NCBI GenBank assembly: GCA_902778625.1 | Contig: CACYYM010000004.1 | Coordinates: 62,001-126,000, forward strand | DNA from: an uncultured Bacteroidales bacterium | GTDB taxonomy: Bacteria; Bacteroidota; Bacteroidia; Bacteroidales; Bacteroidaceae | DNA: 64,000 bases | Direction: 5' to 3' | Shown: positions 32,373 to 41,418 of the stretch, piece by piece | Layout of the letters: every line of letters starts with the position of its first letter | Numbering within the stretch: position 1 is the stretch's first letter | Position numbers and translations under genes: made by a program | Notes under the pieces: model-generated | What the model saw: the letters and a program-made list of their open reading frames with translations, nothing else | Database searches by the model: none | What the model was told of the DNA's origin: nothing

Positions 32373-34067
32373 TTACGATTTGTGGTTCATTTCTTTCTTG
32401 AGGCTTCTTTCTCTTATCTCGACGCGGCGGATCTTGCCGCTGATGGTCTTGGGCAACTCATCGACGAACTCGATGATGCGCGGGTACTTGTAGGGAGCCG
32501 TGACGCGCTTGACGTGGGTCTGCAGCTCCTCTATGAGGGCATCATTCGCCTTGTCCTTCCATTCCTTACCAAGCACGACGGTGGCCTTCACCACCATGCC
32601 CCGCGTGTCGTCCGGCACGCCGGTAATGGCGCACTCTACTACGGCGGGATGCGTCATCAGTGCGCTCTCCACCTCAAAGGGCCCGATGCGGTAGCCACTG
32701 CTCTTGATGACGTCGTCGGCTCGGCCCTCGAACCAGTAGTAGCCATCCCTGTCGCGCCAGGCCATGTCGCCCGTGAAGTAATAGCCGTCGTGGCAAGCCT
32801 CGTAGGTGATGTTACTGTCGCGATAGTATTCCTTGAAGAGGCCGATTGCCTTACGCCCCTCATTCAGGCGAACTGCTATCTCGCCCTTCTCGCCGTCCTC
32901 GCAGGGCGTGAGGTCAGGACGAAGCAAAGCAATCTCGTACTGCGCGTTAGGCTTGCCCATGCTGCCCGGTTTGGGTTGCATCCAGGGGAAAGTGCCGAGC
33001 GTCAACGTCGTCTCTGTCTGCCCGAAACCCTCCATGAGACGAATGCCCGTCAGTTCAAAGAAGCGGTTATAGACGGCGGCATTCAAGGCCTCGCCTGCCG
33101 TGGTGCAGTAGCGAAGGGCTGACAGGTCGTAGCGGCTGAAGTCCTCACGGACAAGGAAACGATAGACGGTGGGTGGCGCGCAGAAACTTGTGATGCGGTA
33201 CTTCTCCATCTGTCGCAGTATCTTCTCCGCCGTGAACTTCTCGTGGTCGAAGACGAAGACGCAAGCCCCGGCGAACCATTGCCCGTAGAACTTTCCCCAG
33301 ACAGCCTTGCCCCAGCCGGTGTCGGCCACGGTAAGATGTATGCTGTCGGGCGTGAGATTGTGCCAGAAGACACCCGTCGTGAGGTGACCAAGGGCGTAGA
33401 GGAAGTCGTGCGAGACCATCTTGGGCTCACCGGAAGTGCCTGAGGTGAAGTACAGAATCATTGTGTCGCCGTTGGCGTTGACAAAGCGCGGGCGACGGAA
33501 AGCAGGAGCTTTCTCTATCTCTTTATGCCAGTCGTGGAAGCCTTCGGGCACGTCGGGGCCAATGGAGACGAGGACGTCCACCGTAGGACTGTCGGGCAAT
33601 GCCTTTTGCACTTCGCCGAGGACGTAAGGCTCACCGACGCAGATGATGGCCTTGACCGAAGCCGCATTGTTGCGGTAAACGATGTCGTGGCTTGTCAGCA
33701 TGTGAGTGGCGGGAATGGGTATGGCGCCCAGTTTGTGCAGGGCAAGCATCGTAATCCACCACTCGAGACGACGCTTCTCGATGAGCATCACCATGTCTCC
33801 GCGGTTGATGCCGAGGCTGTGAAGATAAGATGCCGCTTGATCGCTCATGCGCTTGAGGTCGGCAAAGGACAGCTTTCGCTCTGCGCCTTCATCGTTTGTC
33901 CAAAGAAGAGCCAACTTATCCGGCGCAACGTCCGCCCAAGCATCCACAACATCATAAGCGAAGTTGAAGTTCTTGGGGATGATGAACTCCAAGTTCTTCG
34001 CGTAGTCTTCCTCCGAGACAAACGTCGTTTGCCGCAGGAAGCGACTTAGTATAGGATTGTTATCCAT
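32373..34067 (-). CDS. AMP-binding acyl-CoA synthetase family protein
   Basis: A 564-residue adenylate-forming enzyme. The P-loop TMILYFTSGTSGEPKMVSHD, the A5 motif EGFGQTETT, the A7 YYFTGDMAWRDRDGYYWFEGR and the A10 Lys motif (LPKTISGKIRR) are all present. Related Bacteroidales proteins are called acetyl-CoA or medium-chain acyl-CoA synthetases; the substrate is unproven. It starts at the ATG at 34067; an upstream in-frame start at 34088 adds only seven residues. It lies 36 bp after the XRE-cupin regulator gene, which probably controls it. Confidence 0.9.
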   Translation of the reverse strand: MDNNPILSRFLRQTTFVSEEDYAKNLEFIIPKNFNFAYDVVDAWADVAPDKLALLWTNDEGAERKLSFADLKRMSDQAASYLHSLGINRGDMVMLIEKRRLEWWITMLALHKLGAIPIPATHMLTSHDIVYRNNAASVKAIICVGEPYVLGEVQKALPDSPTVDVLVSIGPDVPEGFHDWHKEIEKAPAFRRPRFVNANGDTMILYFTSGTSGEPKMVSHDFLYALGHLTTGVFWHNLTPDSIHLTVADTGWGKAVWGKFYGQWFAGACVFVFDHEKFTAEKILRQMEKYRITSFCAPPTVYRFLVREDFSRYDLSALRYCTTAGEALNAAVYNRFFELTGIRLMEGFGQTETTLTLGTFPWMQPKPGSMGKPNAQYEIALLRPDLTPCEDGEKGEIAVRLNEGRKAIGLFKEYYRDSNITYEACHDGYYFTGDMAWRDRDGYYWFEGRADDVIKSSGYRIGPFEVESALMTHPAVVECAITGVPDDTRGMVVKATVVLGKEWKDKANDALIEELQTHVKRVTAPYKYPRIIEFVDELPKTISGKIRRVEIRERSLKKEMNHKS

Positions 34068-34103
34068 TGAACATTGAAGATTGAACATTGAATAATATTA
34101 CTC

Positions 34104-34655
34104 TCAGATGATTACCGTCAGGAACTTTACCGTTTTGTTTTCAAGGGCACGCATGCAGTGGGGGTGTGTCGTGTCGAAGTATATGCTGTCGCCTGGCTGG
34201 AGCACGATAACCTTATCGTCGATTGTTATCTCAAGTACGCCGACCATGACGACGATGAACTCCTGCCCGTCATGAACGTTCTTTGCATGGTTCTTGCCTT
34301 CGGGCAGCGGCTCTATCTCTGTGAAAAACGGCTCCATCGCTCTGCCTTTGAAGCCGCTGGCGAGGGATTTGTACTTGTAGTCGTTGTGGCGGTCCACCTC
34401 AAGGCCTTTCCCGCGACGCGTTACGAAGTAGCCGTTCATGCGGGGTTCTTCTCCGTAGAGAAGGACATCGAGAGCGATGCCATACTCCTTGGAGATGCGT
34501 GTGAGGCGATAGACGCCAGGGTCGCACTCGCCGCTCTCAATGCGGCGATAGTGCTCGACAGTCGTTTCGCACACCTCCGCCATCTTCTCGATGGGGATGT
34601 CGAATATCTCGCGCAAGCCTTTGAGGCGTTGCGATATCTGTTTGATGTCGTCCAT
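34104..34655 (-). CDS. XRE-family regulator with C-terminal cupin domain
   Basis: A 183-residue protein. Residues about 5-65 are an XRE/Cro helix-turn-helix (LKGLREIFDIPIEKMAEVCE, then YRRIESGECDP). Residues about 105-180 are a cupin barrel (HDGQEFIVVMVGVLEI, LQPGDSIYFDTTHPH) that normally binds a small ligand or metal. Regulators of this build usually control the gene beside them, here the acyl-CoA synthetase. The ATG at 34655 follows a consensus promoter; the longer frame would start inside it. Confidence 0.9.
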   Translation of the reverse strand: MDDIKQISQRLKGLREIFDIPIEKMAEVCETTVEHYRRIESGECDPGVYRLTRISKEYGIALDVLLYGEEPRMNGYFVTRRGKGLEVDRHNDYKYKSLASGFKGRAMEPFFTEIEPLPEGKNHAKNVHDGQEFIVVMVGVLEITIDDKVIVLQPGDSIYFDTTHPHCMRALENKTVKFLTVII

Positions 34656-34684
34656 ACTGTTTCTGCTTGTATTTCTATGCGGGT

Positions 34685-34693
34685 GCAAAGGTA
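34685..34693 (-). promoter_or_regulatory. -7 box TACCTTTGC for the XRE-cupin operon
   Basis: The reverse complement is GCAAAGGTA, 30 bp upstream of the XRE-cupin start. It probably drives XRE-cupin, the acyl-CoA synthetase and argF' together. Confidence 0.75.
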
Positions 34694-34903
34694 CGAAAAA
34701 AACAGAGAACAAAGGCTAAAGAACGGAGATTTTTTATCGTTGATGCCCATAGCAAGCCTAGAATACTGCTTTTCGTCCGAGACACTGATGGATAGGTTCG
34801 CAGGAGAGAGAGGCAGAAACTTTTACCGGACTGCAACAAAAATCTTTACAATATTCTGCGTGTTAAAGTGCGGCATTTTGAGATGAGGCACAGGGCATTT
34901 CCC

Positions 34904-35030
34904 AACGCCGCACGCGAAGATTGCCAACGCCGCACGCGACGTTTGCAATTTCCCCATGCGAAGTTGTCCATCCTCGCAAGCGGAATTTTGGCTCAAACCA
35001 TGCGCAGTTTACCCCTTAGGCATGCGGCGA
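34904..35030 (+). repeat. 22-bp period array, GC-rich family, decayed, about 6 units
   Basis: Clear cores at 34908 and 34930 are followed by degenerate ones at 34952 (CCCCATGCGA), 34974 (TCGCAAGCGG), 34996 and 35018 (AGGCATGCGG), all in a 22-bp phase. The rest of the 34694-35252 gap holds no gene that I can support. Confidence 0.75.
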
Positions 35031-35252
35031 ATATACTTTCTTTGCTTTGTGCCTCAAAACTCGGTTTTGTAACCTGTTAATTATCAGCACCCATTTGATT
35101 TAAGCCCGTTTTTTGCGTTTTAGGCAAAAAAGTGCCACAAAACAAAAAACAAGCTGCCTGAACGCGTCTCTCTCGGAAAAAAGTTTACAAAATAAGCATG
35201 GCTGAAAGGGTATAAGACATCGCAAGCCCTGACTACACACTTGCAGAGGGCT

Positions 35253-36431
35253 TTACTCCCGCACTTGCCCGCTTCCGTTGACGAGCCATTTGTAGGTCGT
35301 CATCTCTTCGAGAGCCATCGGTCCACGCGGGCCGAGCTTCTGCGTCGAGATACCGATCTCTGCTCCCAACCCGAACTGCGCGCCGTCGGTAAAGCTGGTG
35401 GGGGCATTGACATACACGCATGCCGCATCGACCAACTGCTGGAAACGGGCAGCGGTCGCCTCGTTCTCTGTGATGATACACTCGCTGTGGCCTGAGCCGT
35501 AGCGTGCGATGTGTGCCAGGGCCTCGTCGAGGCTGTCGACGACTTTGAGGGAGAGCTTGTAGTCCATCCATTCCGTGCCCATTGCTGCCACGTCGGTCAC
35601 AATCTCCACACGCCCTTCCATCGGAGCAAGCAGGGCGGGGATGTCCGCTTCTCGGTCGCGATGGACGAGCAGGCAATCAAGGGCGTTGCAGACGCTGACA
35701 CGTCGCATCTTGGCATTCGCAATGATGCGCCGGCCCTTCTCAAGGTCGCCGTCTTTGTCGAAATAGGCATGCACGACGCCTGCTCCCGTCTCGATGACGG
35801 GCACGCGAGCATTGTCGCGAACGAAGTCGATGAGTTTCCTTCCGCCTCGGGGAATGCAGAGGTCCACATAGCCAACTGCACCGAGCAGTTCCGCCGTGGC
35901 TTCGTGGGTGGGAGGCAACAACGTCAGCGCATCCATACAAATGCCTGAATCTTGCAGCACCTCGTGTATGAGGGCGACTATCGCGCGGTTGCTTTCGTCG
36001 GCACTATGGCTGCCCTTCAGCAGGCAGACGTTGCCGCTCTTGAAGCACAAAGCGAAGACATCGAAGCAGACATTGGGGCGAGCCTCGAAGATGACGCCTA
36101 TCACGCCAAACGGCACACTGATGCGACGCAGGTAAAGACCATTGGGAAGCGTCCTCTCCTTACTTATTATACCCAGAGGCGAAGGCAGTTTGGCCACATT
36201 ACGAAGGTCGGCAGCGATGCCCCGGATGCGTTCCGGCGTGAGCAGCAAACGGTCGTAGAGTGGATCGCTTGGCGTCAGCTTTTGGAGATCGACGGCATTT
36301 GCAGCAAGCAACTTTGCCGTTTCAGACTCAGCACGGTCGGCAAGGCGCAGGAGCACATTGCTGCGCTGCTCGTCCGTCAGAAGCATGAGCGTCCGGCTTG
36401 CTTCCTTTGCCCTTTGGAACATAGAGGTCAT
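35253..36431 (-). CDS. proA: gamma-glutamyl phosphate reductase
   Basis: A 392-residue aldehyde-dehydrogenase-fold enzyme that reduces gamma-glutamyl phosphate to glutamate semialdehyde in proline synthesis. It has IPFGVIGVIFEARPNV, the CIPRGGRKLI segment, RRVSVCNALDCLLVH with the catalytic Cys, and ASTRF-equivalent VNAPTSFTDGAQFGLGAEIGIS near the C-terminus. Its start overlaps the proB stop in an ATGA junction. It is the last gene of the arg/pro cluster before the 540-bp gap. Confidence 0.94.
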   Translation of the reverse strand: MTSMFQRAKEASRTLMLLTDEQRSNVLLRLADRAESETAKLLAANAVDLQKLTPSDPLYDRLLLTPERIRGIAADLRNVAKLPSPLGIISKERTLPNGLYLRRISVPFGVIGVIFEARPNVCFDVFALCFKSGNVCLLKGSHSADESNRAIVALIHEVLQDSGICMDALTLLPPTHEATAELLGAVGYVDLCIPRGGRKLIDFVRDNARVPVIETGAGVVHAYFDKDGDLEKGRRIIANAKMRRVSVCNALDCLLVHRDREADIPALLAPMEGRVEIVTDVAAMGTEWMDYKLSLKVVDSLDEALAHIARYGSGHSECIITENEATAARFQQLVDAACVYVNAPTSFTDGAQFGLGAEIGISTQKLGPRGPMALEEMTTYKWLVNGSGQVRE

Positions 36432-37198
36432 GATGGGATGAATTCTGTATGGATAGTTTGCGCCGGGCTCTCTATGAGGGCAGGCAGGATGGCGTCTCTA
36501 TTTCCATTGGCAATAATGACGCGGATGCCAGCCTGAGCCACTGTGAGGGCCGTGTTGAACTTCGACGTCATGCCGCCCCTGCCGGCTTTGCTCTTGGCGG
36601 GAAGTATGTAGCGGCTCACGTCGTCGCCCATACGCACCTGCCGAATCACTTCGCTGCCAGGCTCGGAGGGATTGCCGTTGTAGAGGCCATCGACGCCCGT
36701 GAGCAAGACAAGCATTTCGGCTCCCATCATTCGGGCAATGAGGCCGGAGAGTTCGTCGTTGTCCGTGAACATCAGCTCCTCGATGCTAACGGTGTCGTTC
36801 TCGTTGACAATGGGCAGGACACCATTTTCCAGCATCACCTCCATGCAGGCGCGTTGGTTCTGGTAAGAGCGCTCGCTCTGGAAGTTCTCCTTTGTCGTCA
36901 GCACTTGCCCGACGTGTATGTTGTATTCGCGAAAGAGGTCGTAGTAGAGGCCCATGAGTTTCACCTGCCCCATCGCCGAGAAGAGCTGGCGCTGCTCTAC
37001 GGAGTCGAGGGAATGGTCAACGTGAAGCTCGCCCCGGCCACAAGCGACGGCGCCGCTCGTGACGAGCACTACCTGATAGCCCTGCTCGCGCAACCAGGCG
37101 ATTTGGTCAACGAGGGCTGACATGCGGGTGATGTCGAGCTTCCCTCGGTCAGTCGTGAGGACATTGCTGCCCACTTTCACTACGAGTCGCCTTTTCAT
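36428..37198 (-). CDS. proB: glutamate 5-kinase, short form without PUA domain
   Basis: A 256-residue amino-acid kinase that phosphorylates glutamate in the first step of proline synthesis. The start MKRRLVVKVGSNVLT, VLVTSGAVACG, the FSAMGQVKLMG segment and VNENDTVSIEEL with GGMTSKFNTA are typical. The C-terminal PUA domain of the E. coli enzyme is missing; a 256-residue AAK-only form is seen in several phyla. It overlaps proC and proA by 4 bp on either side. Confidence 0.94.
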   Translation of the reverse strand: MKRRLVVKVGSNVLTTDRGKLDITRMSALVDQIAWLREQGYQVVLVTSGAVACGRGELHVDHSLDSVEQRQLFSAMGQVKLMGLYYDLFREYNIHVGQVLTTKENFQSERSYQNQRACMEVMLENGVLPIVNENDTVSIEELMFTDNDELSGLIARMMGAEMLVLLTGVDGLYNGNPSEPGSEVIRQVRMGDDVSRYILPAKSKAGRGGMTSKFNTALTVAQAGIRVIIANGNRDAILPALIESPAQTIHTEFIPS

Positions 37199-37926
37199 TG
37201 CAGTCCTGCCTTGAGGCAACGTATCACTGCCGAGTTGAAGGCAGCATGGTCCAGTTCGTTTAACCCTTTGATGGTGATGCCGCCGGGTGTCGTGACCTTG
37301 TCGATGGCGGCTTCCGGATGCAGACCCGTCTCGTGGAGCAGGGTGACGGCACCTTGCATGGTCTGCATGGCTATCTGCTTGGCATCGTCGGGGTAAAAGC
37401 CCATCTCGACGCCTCCTTCTGTCATTGCACGGAGGAAACGCATGACGTAGGCAATGCCGCAACCTGCCATCATCATGCCTGCATTCATCAGTCGCTGGGG
37501 GACGACCTTGCACTGCCCTACCCTCTCGAAGAGGCTTGCGACCCTGTCTGCCTGCTCGGCTTCCTCAACAAAGGTCATGCTCTCGCCGAACTCGGCTGCA
37601 ATGTTGGGCATGGCATAGACGTCGATGCGGTCGTTGCGAATGCCTGCGGCGACAGAGACGACGAGTTTGCCGGCCAGCTCCGGCGCAATCTCCGCGATGA
37701 CTTGTTCTATGAGCCAGGGCTTCACGGCAAGCAGGACGACATCTGCGCCCTCGACGGCTTTGCGGTTGTCGAGCGTGACGGCGATGCCCGGACACGCTGA
37801 GGCGAGGCGGTCGAGCGTCTGCTGCGTGTGGGCAGATGCCGTGATGTCGGCTGCCATGCCTGCTTTCGCCCACCCCTTCACCAGGGCGCCGCCCATGTTG
37901 CCTGCGCCTATGACTGCTATCTTCAT
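37195..37926 (-). CDS. proC: pyrroline-5-carboxylate reductase
   Basis: A 243-residue enzyme that reduces P5C to proline. It has the Rossmann motif IAVIGAGNMGGALVKGW, the VLLAVKPW strand and the C-terminal TTPGGITIKGLNELD signature. It is a little shorter than the usual 260-280. An upstream in-frame start extends into argD and is discarded. It has ATGA overlaps with both argD and proB. Confidence 0.94.
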   Translation of the reverse strand: MKIAVIGAGNMGGALVKGWAKAGMAADITASAHTQQTLDRLASACPGIAVTLDNRKAVEGADVVLLAVKPWLIEQVIAEIAPELAGKLVVSVAAGIRNDRIDVYAMPNIAAEFGESMTFVEEAEQADRVASLFERVGQCKVVPQRLMNAGMMMAGCGIAYVMRFLRAMTEGGVEMGFYPDDAKQIAMQTMQGAVTLLHETGLHPEAAIDKVTTPGGITIKGLNELDHAAFNSAVIRCLKAGLQ

Positions 37927-39053
37927 GACAATACGGCTTTTAGTTTCACAATGAAGCTGTCGGCCTCTTGCTTTGTGAGGCAGAGCGGCGGAAGCAGACG
38001 GAGGACGTTCGTACCTGAGCAGCCTGTAAAGCAATGCTGCTCGCTGACGAGCTTCGTCCGCGGTTCTTTGTATGGGATATCCAACTCGATGCCAATCATC
38101 AGGCCTCGTCCGCGCACCTCCACGACGTGCGGAATCTGTGCGTCGCGTATGGCCTGCATGAGGTACTCGCCCACCTCAGCAGCATTCTCCACGAGGTGCT
38201 CGCTCTCGATAACATCGAGGACGGCGATGGCGCCTGCACAAGCCAGATGGTTGCCGCCGAAGGTCGTGCCGAGCTGACCATAGACGGGCGTGAACTCGGG
38301 GCTGATGAGGACGGCGCTCATGGGGAAGCCGTTGCAGATGCCTTTCGCGACGGTGATGATGTCGGGGCGGACGCCGAGGTGCTGATGGGCGAAGAACTTG
38401 CCGCTGCGTCCGTAGCCGCACTGTATCTCGTCGCAAATCAAGACAGTATTGTACTTGTGGCAAAGCTGCTGCAACTGCTGGAGGAAGTCGGCCTCGACCA
38501 GTCGGATGCCGCCCACGCCCTGTATGCATTCCACGATGCAGGCGCAGACGTCGCCCCGCTCAAGCTCAGCCTTCCAGGCCTCGATGTCGCCCAGCGGGAG
38601 GTAGGTAACGTGGCCGTTGGCATTGACGGGCGCAATAATCTTAGGATTCGCCGTCACTTCTACGGCCAGCGATGTGCGGCCGTGGAAGGCTTTCTCAAGA
38701 GAGAGGATGCGCGTCCTGCCGTTGTAGAACGACGCGAGTTTCAATGCGTTCTCGTTCGCTTCAGCACCGCTGTTGACGAGGAAAAGGCTGTAGTCTTCGT
38801 ATCCGCAGGCTTTGCCCAGGCGTTGCGCGAACTCGCGTTGCAAGGGGTTTTGCACGGAGTTGCTGTAGAAGCCGAGTGTCTGCAGCTGCCGCGTCATGGC
38901 CTCTATGTAGTGGGGATGGCAATGGCCGATGCTGATGACGGCATGGCCGCCGTAAAGATCGAGGTATTCCTGTCCCTCGCTGTCCCAGACGGTGCAGCCC
39001 TTGCCGCGGGCGATGGTCACATCCATCAGGGGATATACGTCGAATATTTCCAT
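37923..39053 (-). CDS. argD: acetylornithine/succinylornithine aminotransferase
   Basis: A 376-residue class III PLP-dependent aminotransferase. It shows the SIGHCHPHYIEA start region, FVNSGAEANENALKLA (as FLVNSGAEANENALK), the PLP Asp in LICDEIQCGYGRSG and the Schiff-base Lys in ITVAKGICNGFPM. It converts N-acyl-glutamate semialdehyde to N-acylornithine, the substrate for ArgF'. It abuts argC with no gap and overlaps proC. Confidence 0.94.
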   Translation of the reverse strand: MEIFDVYPLMDVTIARGKGCTVWDSEGQEYLDLYGGHAVISIGHCHPHYIEAMTRQLQTLGFYSNSVQNPLQREFAQRLGKACGYEDYSLFLVNSGAEANENALKLASFYNGRTRILSLEKAFHGRTSLAVEVTANPKIIAPVNANGHVTYLPLGDIEAWKAELERGDVCACIVECIQGVGGIRLVEADFLQQLQQLCHKYNTVLICDEIQCGYGRSGKFFAHQHLGVRPDIITVAKGICNGFPMSAVLISPEFTPVYGQLGTTFGGNHLACAGAIAVLDVIESEHLVENAAEVGEYLMQAIRDAQIPHVVEVRGRGLMIGIELDIPYKEPRTKLVSEQHCFTGCSGTNVLRLLPPLCLTKQEADSFIVKLKAVLS

Positions 39054-40019
39054 TTAGAATGCGCTTGCTTTAAGTTTCAGGCCTGTCTTTTCATCGAGGC
39101 CAAACATGAGATTCATATTTTGTACTGCCTGCCCGACGGCTCCCTTCAGGAGATTGTCGATGCAGGAAATCATGAGCAGTTGGTCGGCGTACTTCTCCAC
39201 ATAGACAACCGCCTTGTTCGTGTTGACGACCTGCTTCAGGTCGGGACTCTTCGCGACAAAGTGCGTGAAGGCAGCGTCGCGATAGTAGTCGGCATAGAGC
39301 TTCTGCACCTCCTCAATGGGAAGGTCGCACTTGGCATACGCCGTAACGAAAATTCCCCTTGTGAAACAGCCTCTTTGAGGAATAAAGAGAACTCTTCCAT
39401 CATAGCCCGGGCAGAGCTCTTGAACCGTTTGATTGACCTCGAGCAAGTGTTGGTGCGTGAAGGTTTTATAGACGGAGATGTTGTCGTTGCGCCAAGAGAA
39501 ATGGGTCGTTGCGCCAGGCTTTTGACCTGCTCCGGTACTGCCTGTTATGCCGTTTACGTGGATGTCTCCGCTGATGATGCCTGCTCTTAGAGCCGGCAGC
39601 ATGGCGAGCTGGATGCAGGTAGCAAAGCAGCCCGGATTGGCGAGGTGTAGGCAACCTTTTATCGTGGAGCGGTGCGTCTCCGGCAAACCATAGACGAAGT
39701 CGTGCCCTCCGGCAATGCGGAAGTCCTGCGCCAAGTCGATAATCCTCACGCTTGCCGGTATCTCATGCTCCTGCAAGAACTGCCGGCTCTTGCCGTGACC
39801 GAAGCAGAAGAAGACGACATCCACTTGGTCGAGTGGCATTTCCGAGGTGAAGCAGAGATCCGTCTCGCCCAGCAAGCCCTCATGCACCTCGCTGACGGGA
39901 TTGCCGGCATTCGACTCGCTGTTGGCAAAGACGATTTGCGCCTGCGGGTGTCCCAGCAGGACTCTTATCAGTTCGCCGCCCGTATAACCGGCCGCGCCAA
40001 GTATTCCTATTTTTATCAT
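39054..40019 (-). CDS. argC: N-acetyl-gamma-glutamyl-phosphate reductase
   Basis: A 321-residue NAD(P)-dependent reductase. The Rossmann motif GILGAAGYTGGEL opens the protein. The catalytic Cys is in HLANPGCFATC, and the GSTGAGQKPGATTHFSWRNDN loop follows (motif split here: GSTGAG, THFSWRNDN). A frame extension to 40124 reads straight through the GC-rich array and is artefactual, so the ATG at 40019 is used. It lies between argG and argD. Confidence 0.94.
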   Translation of the reverse strand: MIKIGILGAAGYTGGELIRVLLGHPQAQIVFANSESNAGNPVSEVHEGLLGETDLCFTSEMPLDQVDVVFFCFGHGKSRQFLQEHEIPASVRIIDLAQDFRIAGGHDFVYGLPETHRSTIKGCLHLANPGCFATCIQLAMLPALRAGIISGDIHVNGITGSTGAGQKPGATTHFSWRNDNISVYKTFTHQHLLEVNQTVQELCPGYDGRVLFIPQRGCFTRGIFVTAYAKCDLPIEEVQKLYADYYRDAAFTHFVAKSPDLKQVVNTNKAVVYVEKYADQLLMISCIDNLLKGAVGQAVQNMNLMFGLDEKTGLKLKASAF

Positions 40020-40057
40020 TACTTCTAATTTTATCTCACGACAGGGAGAGCTTTCAA

Positions 40058-40141
40058 ACGCCGCACGCGGAAATCCCAAACGCCGCACGCGGAAATTGCA
40101 AACGCCGCACGCGGGGATTGCCATCGCCGCACGCGGCGTTT
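40058..40141 (+). repeat. 22-bp period array, GC-rich family, 4 units
   Basis: CCGCACGCGG at 40061, 40083, 40105 and 40127: exact 22-bp steps. The rightmost unit forms the closing palindrome. It sits inside the arg cluster between argG and argC, where it could act as a terminator or attenuator on the minus strand. Confidence 0.92.
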
Positions 40142-40198
40142 TTGGCTTTTGCTAACGGCCTGTATATCAGCAGCATTCGAAATACGTTAAAATTGCGT

Positions 40199-41401
40199 TC
40201 AAATTCGCTCGTCAGGATGTGCTAAATAATATGCTCTCAAGGCCGTCGAAGTCACCTTTATGAAGCCTTTCGCGTCCTCGCTAGTCCAGGCCTTCGCTGT
40301 CTCGCCGTATTCGCCGAGCTTGTTCTTCACGAGGTCGTTGGGACTGTCAACGCCGACGGTCTGGAAGCAGAGCGGACGCAGCTCCAGCGTCACCTCGCCG
40401 GTCACATTGCGCTGACTGCTCAGGAGCATCGCCTCGATGTCGGGCATGACGGGCTCCAGGTACTGACTTTCGTGCAAGAACATGCCGTACCAGTTGGCCA
40501 CCTGCTCTTTCCAATACTGCTGCCACTTGGAGAGGGTGAACTTCTCGAGGTATCGGTGAGCGCCGATAATCAGCATGGGAGCTGCCGCCTCAAAGCCGAC
40601 GCGGCCCTTGATGCCGATAATGGTGTCGCCCACATGGCAGTCGCGGCCGATGCCGTAACGTGCGCCGATTTCCTCAACCTTCTGTATCGCCTTGATTTTG
40701 TCTTCGAAGCGTTCGCCGTTGACGGAGCAGATCTCGCCCTTCTCAAAGCCGATCTTGAGTAGCTCTGGCCCTTCTTCCGTGGGATGCTTGAGGTAAGCGC
40801 TCTCAGGCAAGCCCTGCTTCGAGTCGAGAATCTCGCCGCCACAGATGCTCGTGCCCCACAGGCCGACGTTGTAGCTGTACTTGAGCTTTGTGAAGTCTGC
40901 GAAGTAGCCATTCCGGTTGAGGTAGTCCACCTCTTCCTGTCGGGAGAGGTTGCCGTCGCGGGTCAACGTGATGATTTCAACGCCCGGGCACATCACGAGG
41001 AACGTCATATCGAAACGAATCTGGTCGTTACCAGCGCCAGTCGAGCCGTGAGCGATGGCTGTGGCTCCGATTTCCTTTGCGTATCTCGCAATTGCCAAAG
41101 CTTGGAAAATGCGTTCGCTGCTGACCGAGATGGGGTAGCAATTATTGCGAAGCACATTGCCGAAGACCATGTACTTGAGCGACTTATCATAGTATTCCTG
41201 CGTCACGTCGAGGGTAACATACTTGGTTGCACCAAGCTTGTAGGCATTCTCTTCGTTTGCCTTGAGCTGCTCAGGGCTGAAGCCGCCTGTATTGGCACAA
41301 GCCGCATAGACCTCGTAACCCTTTTCCTTTGCCAGATACATCACGGTGTAGCTAGTATCGAGTCCGCCACTGAAGGCGACCACAACTTTCTTCTTTTCCA
41401 T
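40199..41401 (-). CDS. argG: argininosuccinate synthase
   Basis: A 400-residue ATP-dependent enzyme joining citrulline and aspartate. The P-loop FSGGLDTSYT at the N-terminus, AHGSTGAGNDQIRF and the GRDCHVGDTIIGIKGR segment are family hallmarks. It lies 17 bp after the GNAT gene. The 22-bp array follows its stop codon by about 58 bp. Confidence 0.95.
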   Translation of the reverse strand: MEKKKVVVAFSGGLDTSYTVMYLAKEKGYEVYAACANTGGFSPEQLKANEENAYKLGATKYVTLDVTQEYYDKSLKYMVFGNVLRNNCYPISVSSERIFQALAIARYAKEIGATAIAHGSTGAGNDQIRFDMTFLVMCPGVEIITLTRDGNLSRQEEVDYLNRNGYFADFTKLKYSYNVGLWGTSICGGEILDSKQGLPESAYLKHPTEEGPELLKIGFEKGEICSVNGERFEDKIKAIQKVEEIGARYGIGRDCHVGDTIIGIKGRVGFEAAAPMLIIGAHRYLEKFTLSKWQQYWKEQVANWYGMFLHESQYLEPVMPDIEAMLLSSQRNVTGEVTLELRPLCFQTVGVDSPNDLVKNKLGEYGETAKAWTSEDAKGFIKVTSTALRAYYLAHPDERI

Positions 41402-41418
41402 ATTTATCCTTTCGTTTG

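Noticed and set aside
34694-35252. Hidden gene or RNA in the 560-bp gap between XRE-cupin and proA
   Set aside because: No frame with a credible start and length, no tRNA-like cloverleaf and no clear promoter was seen. Only the decayed array is supported.
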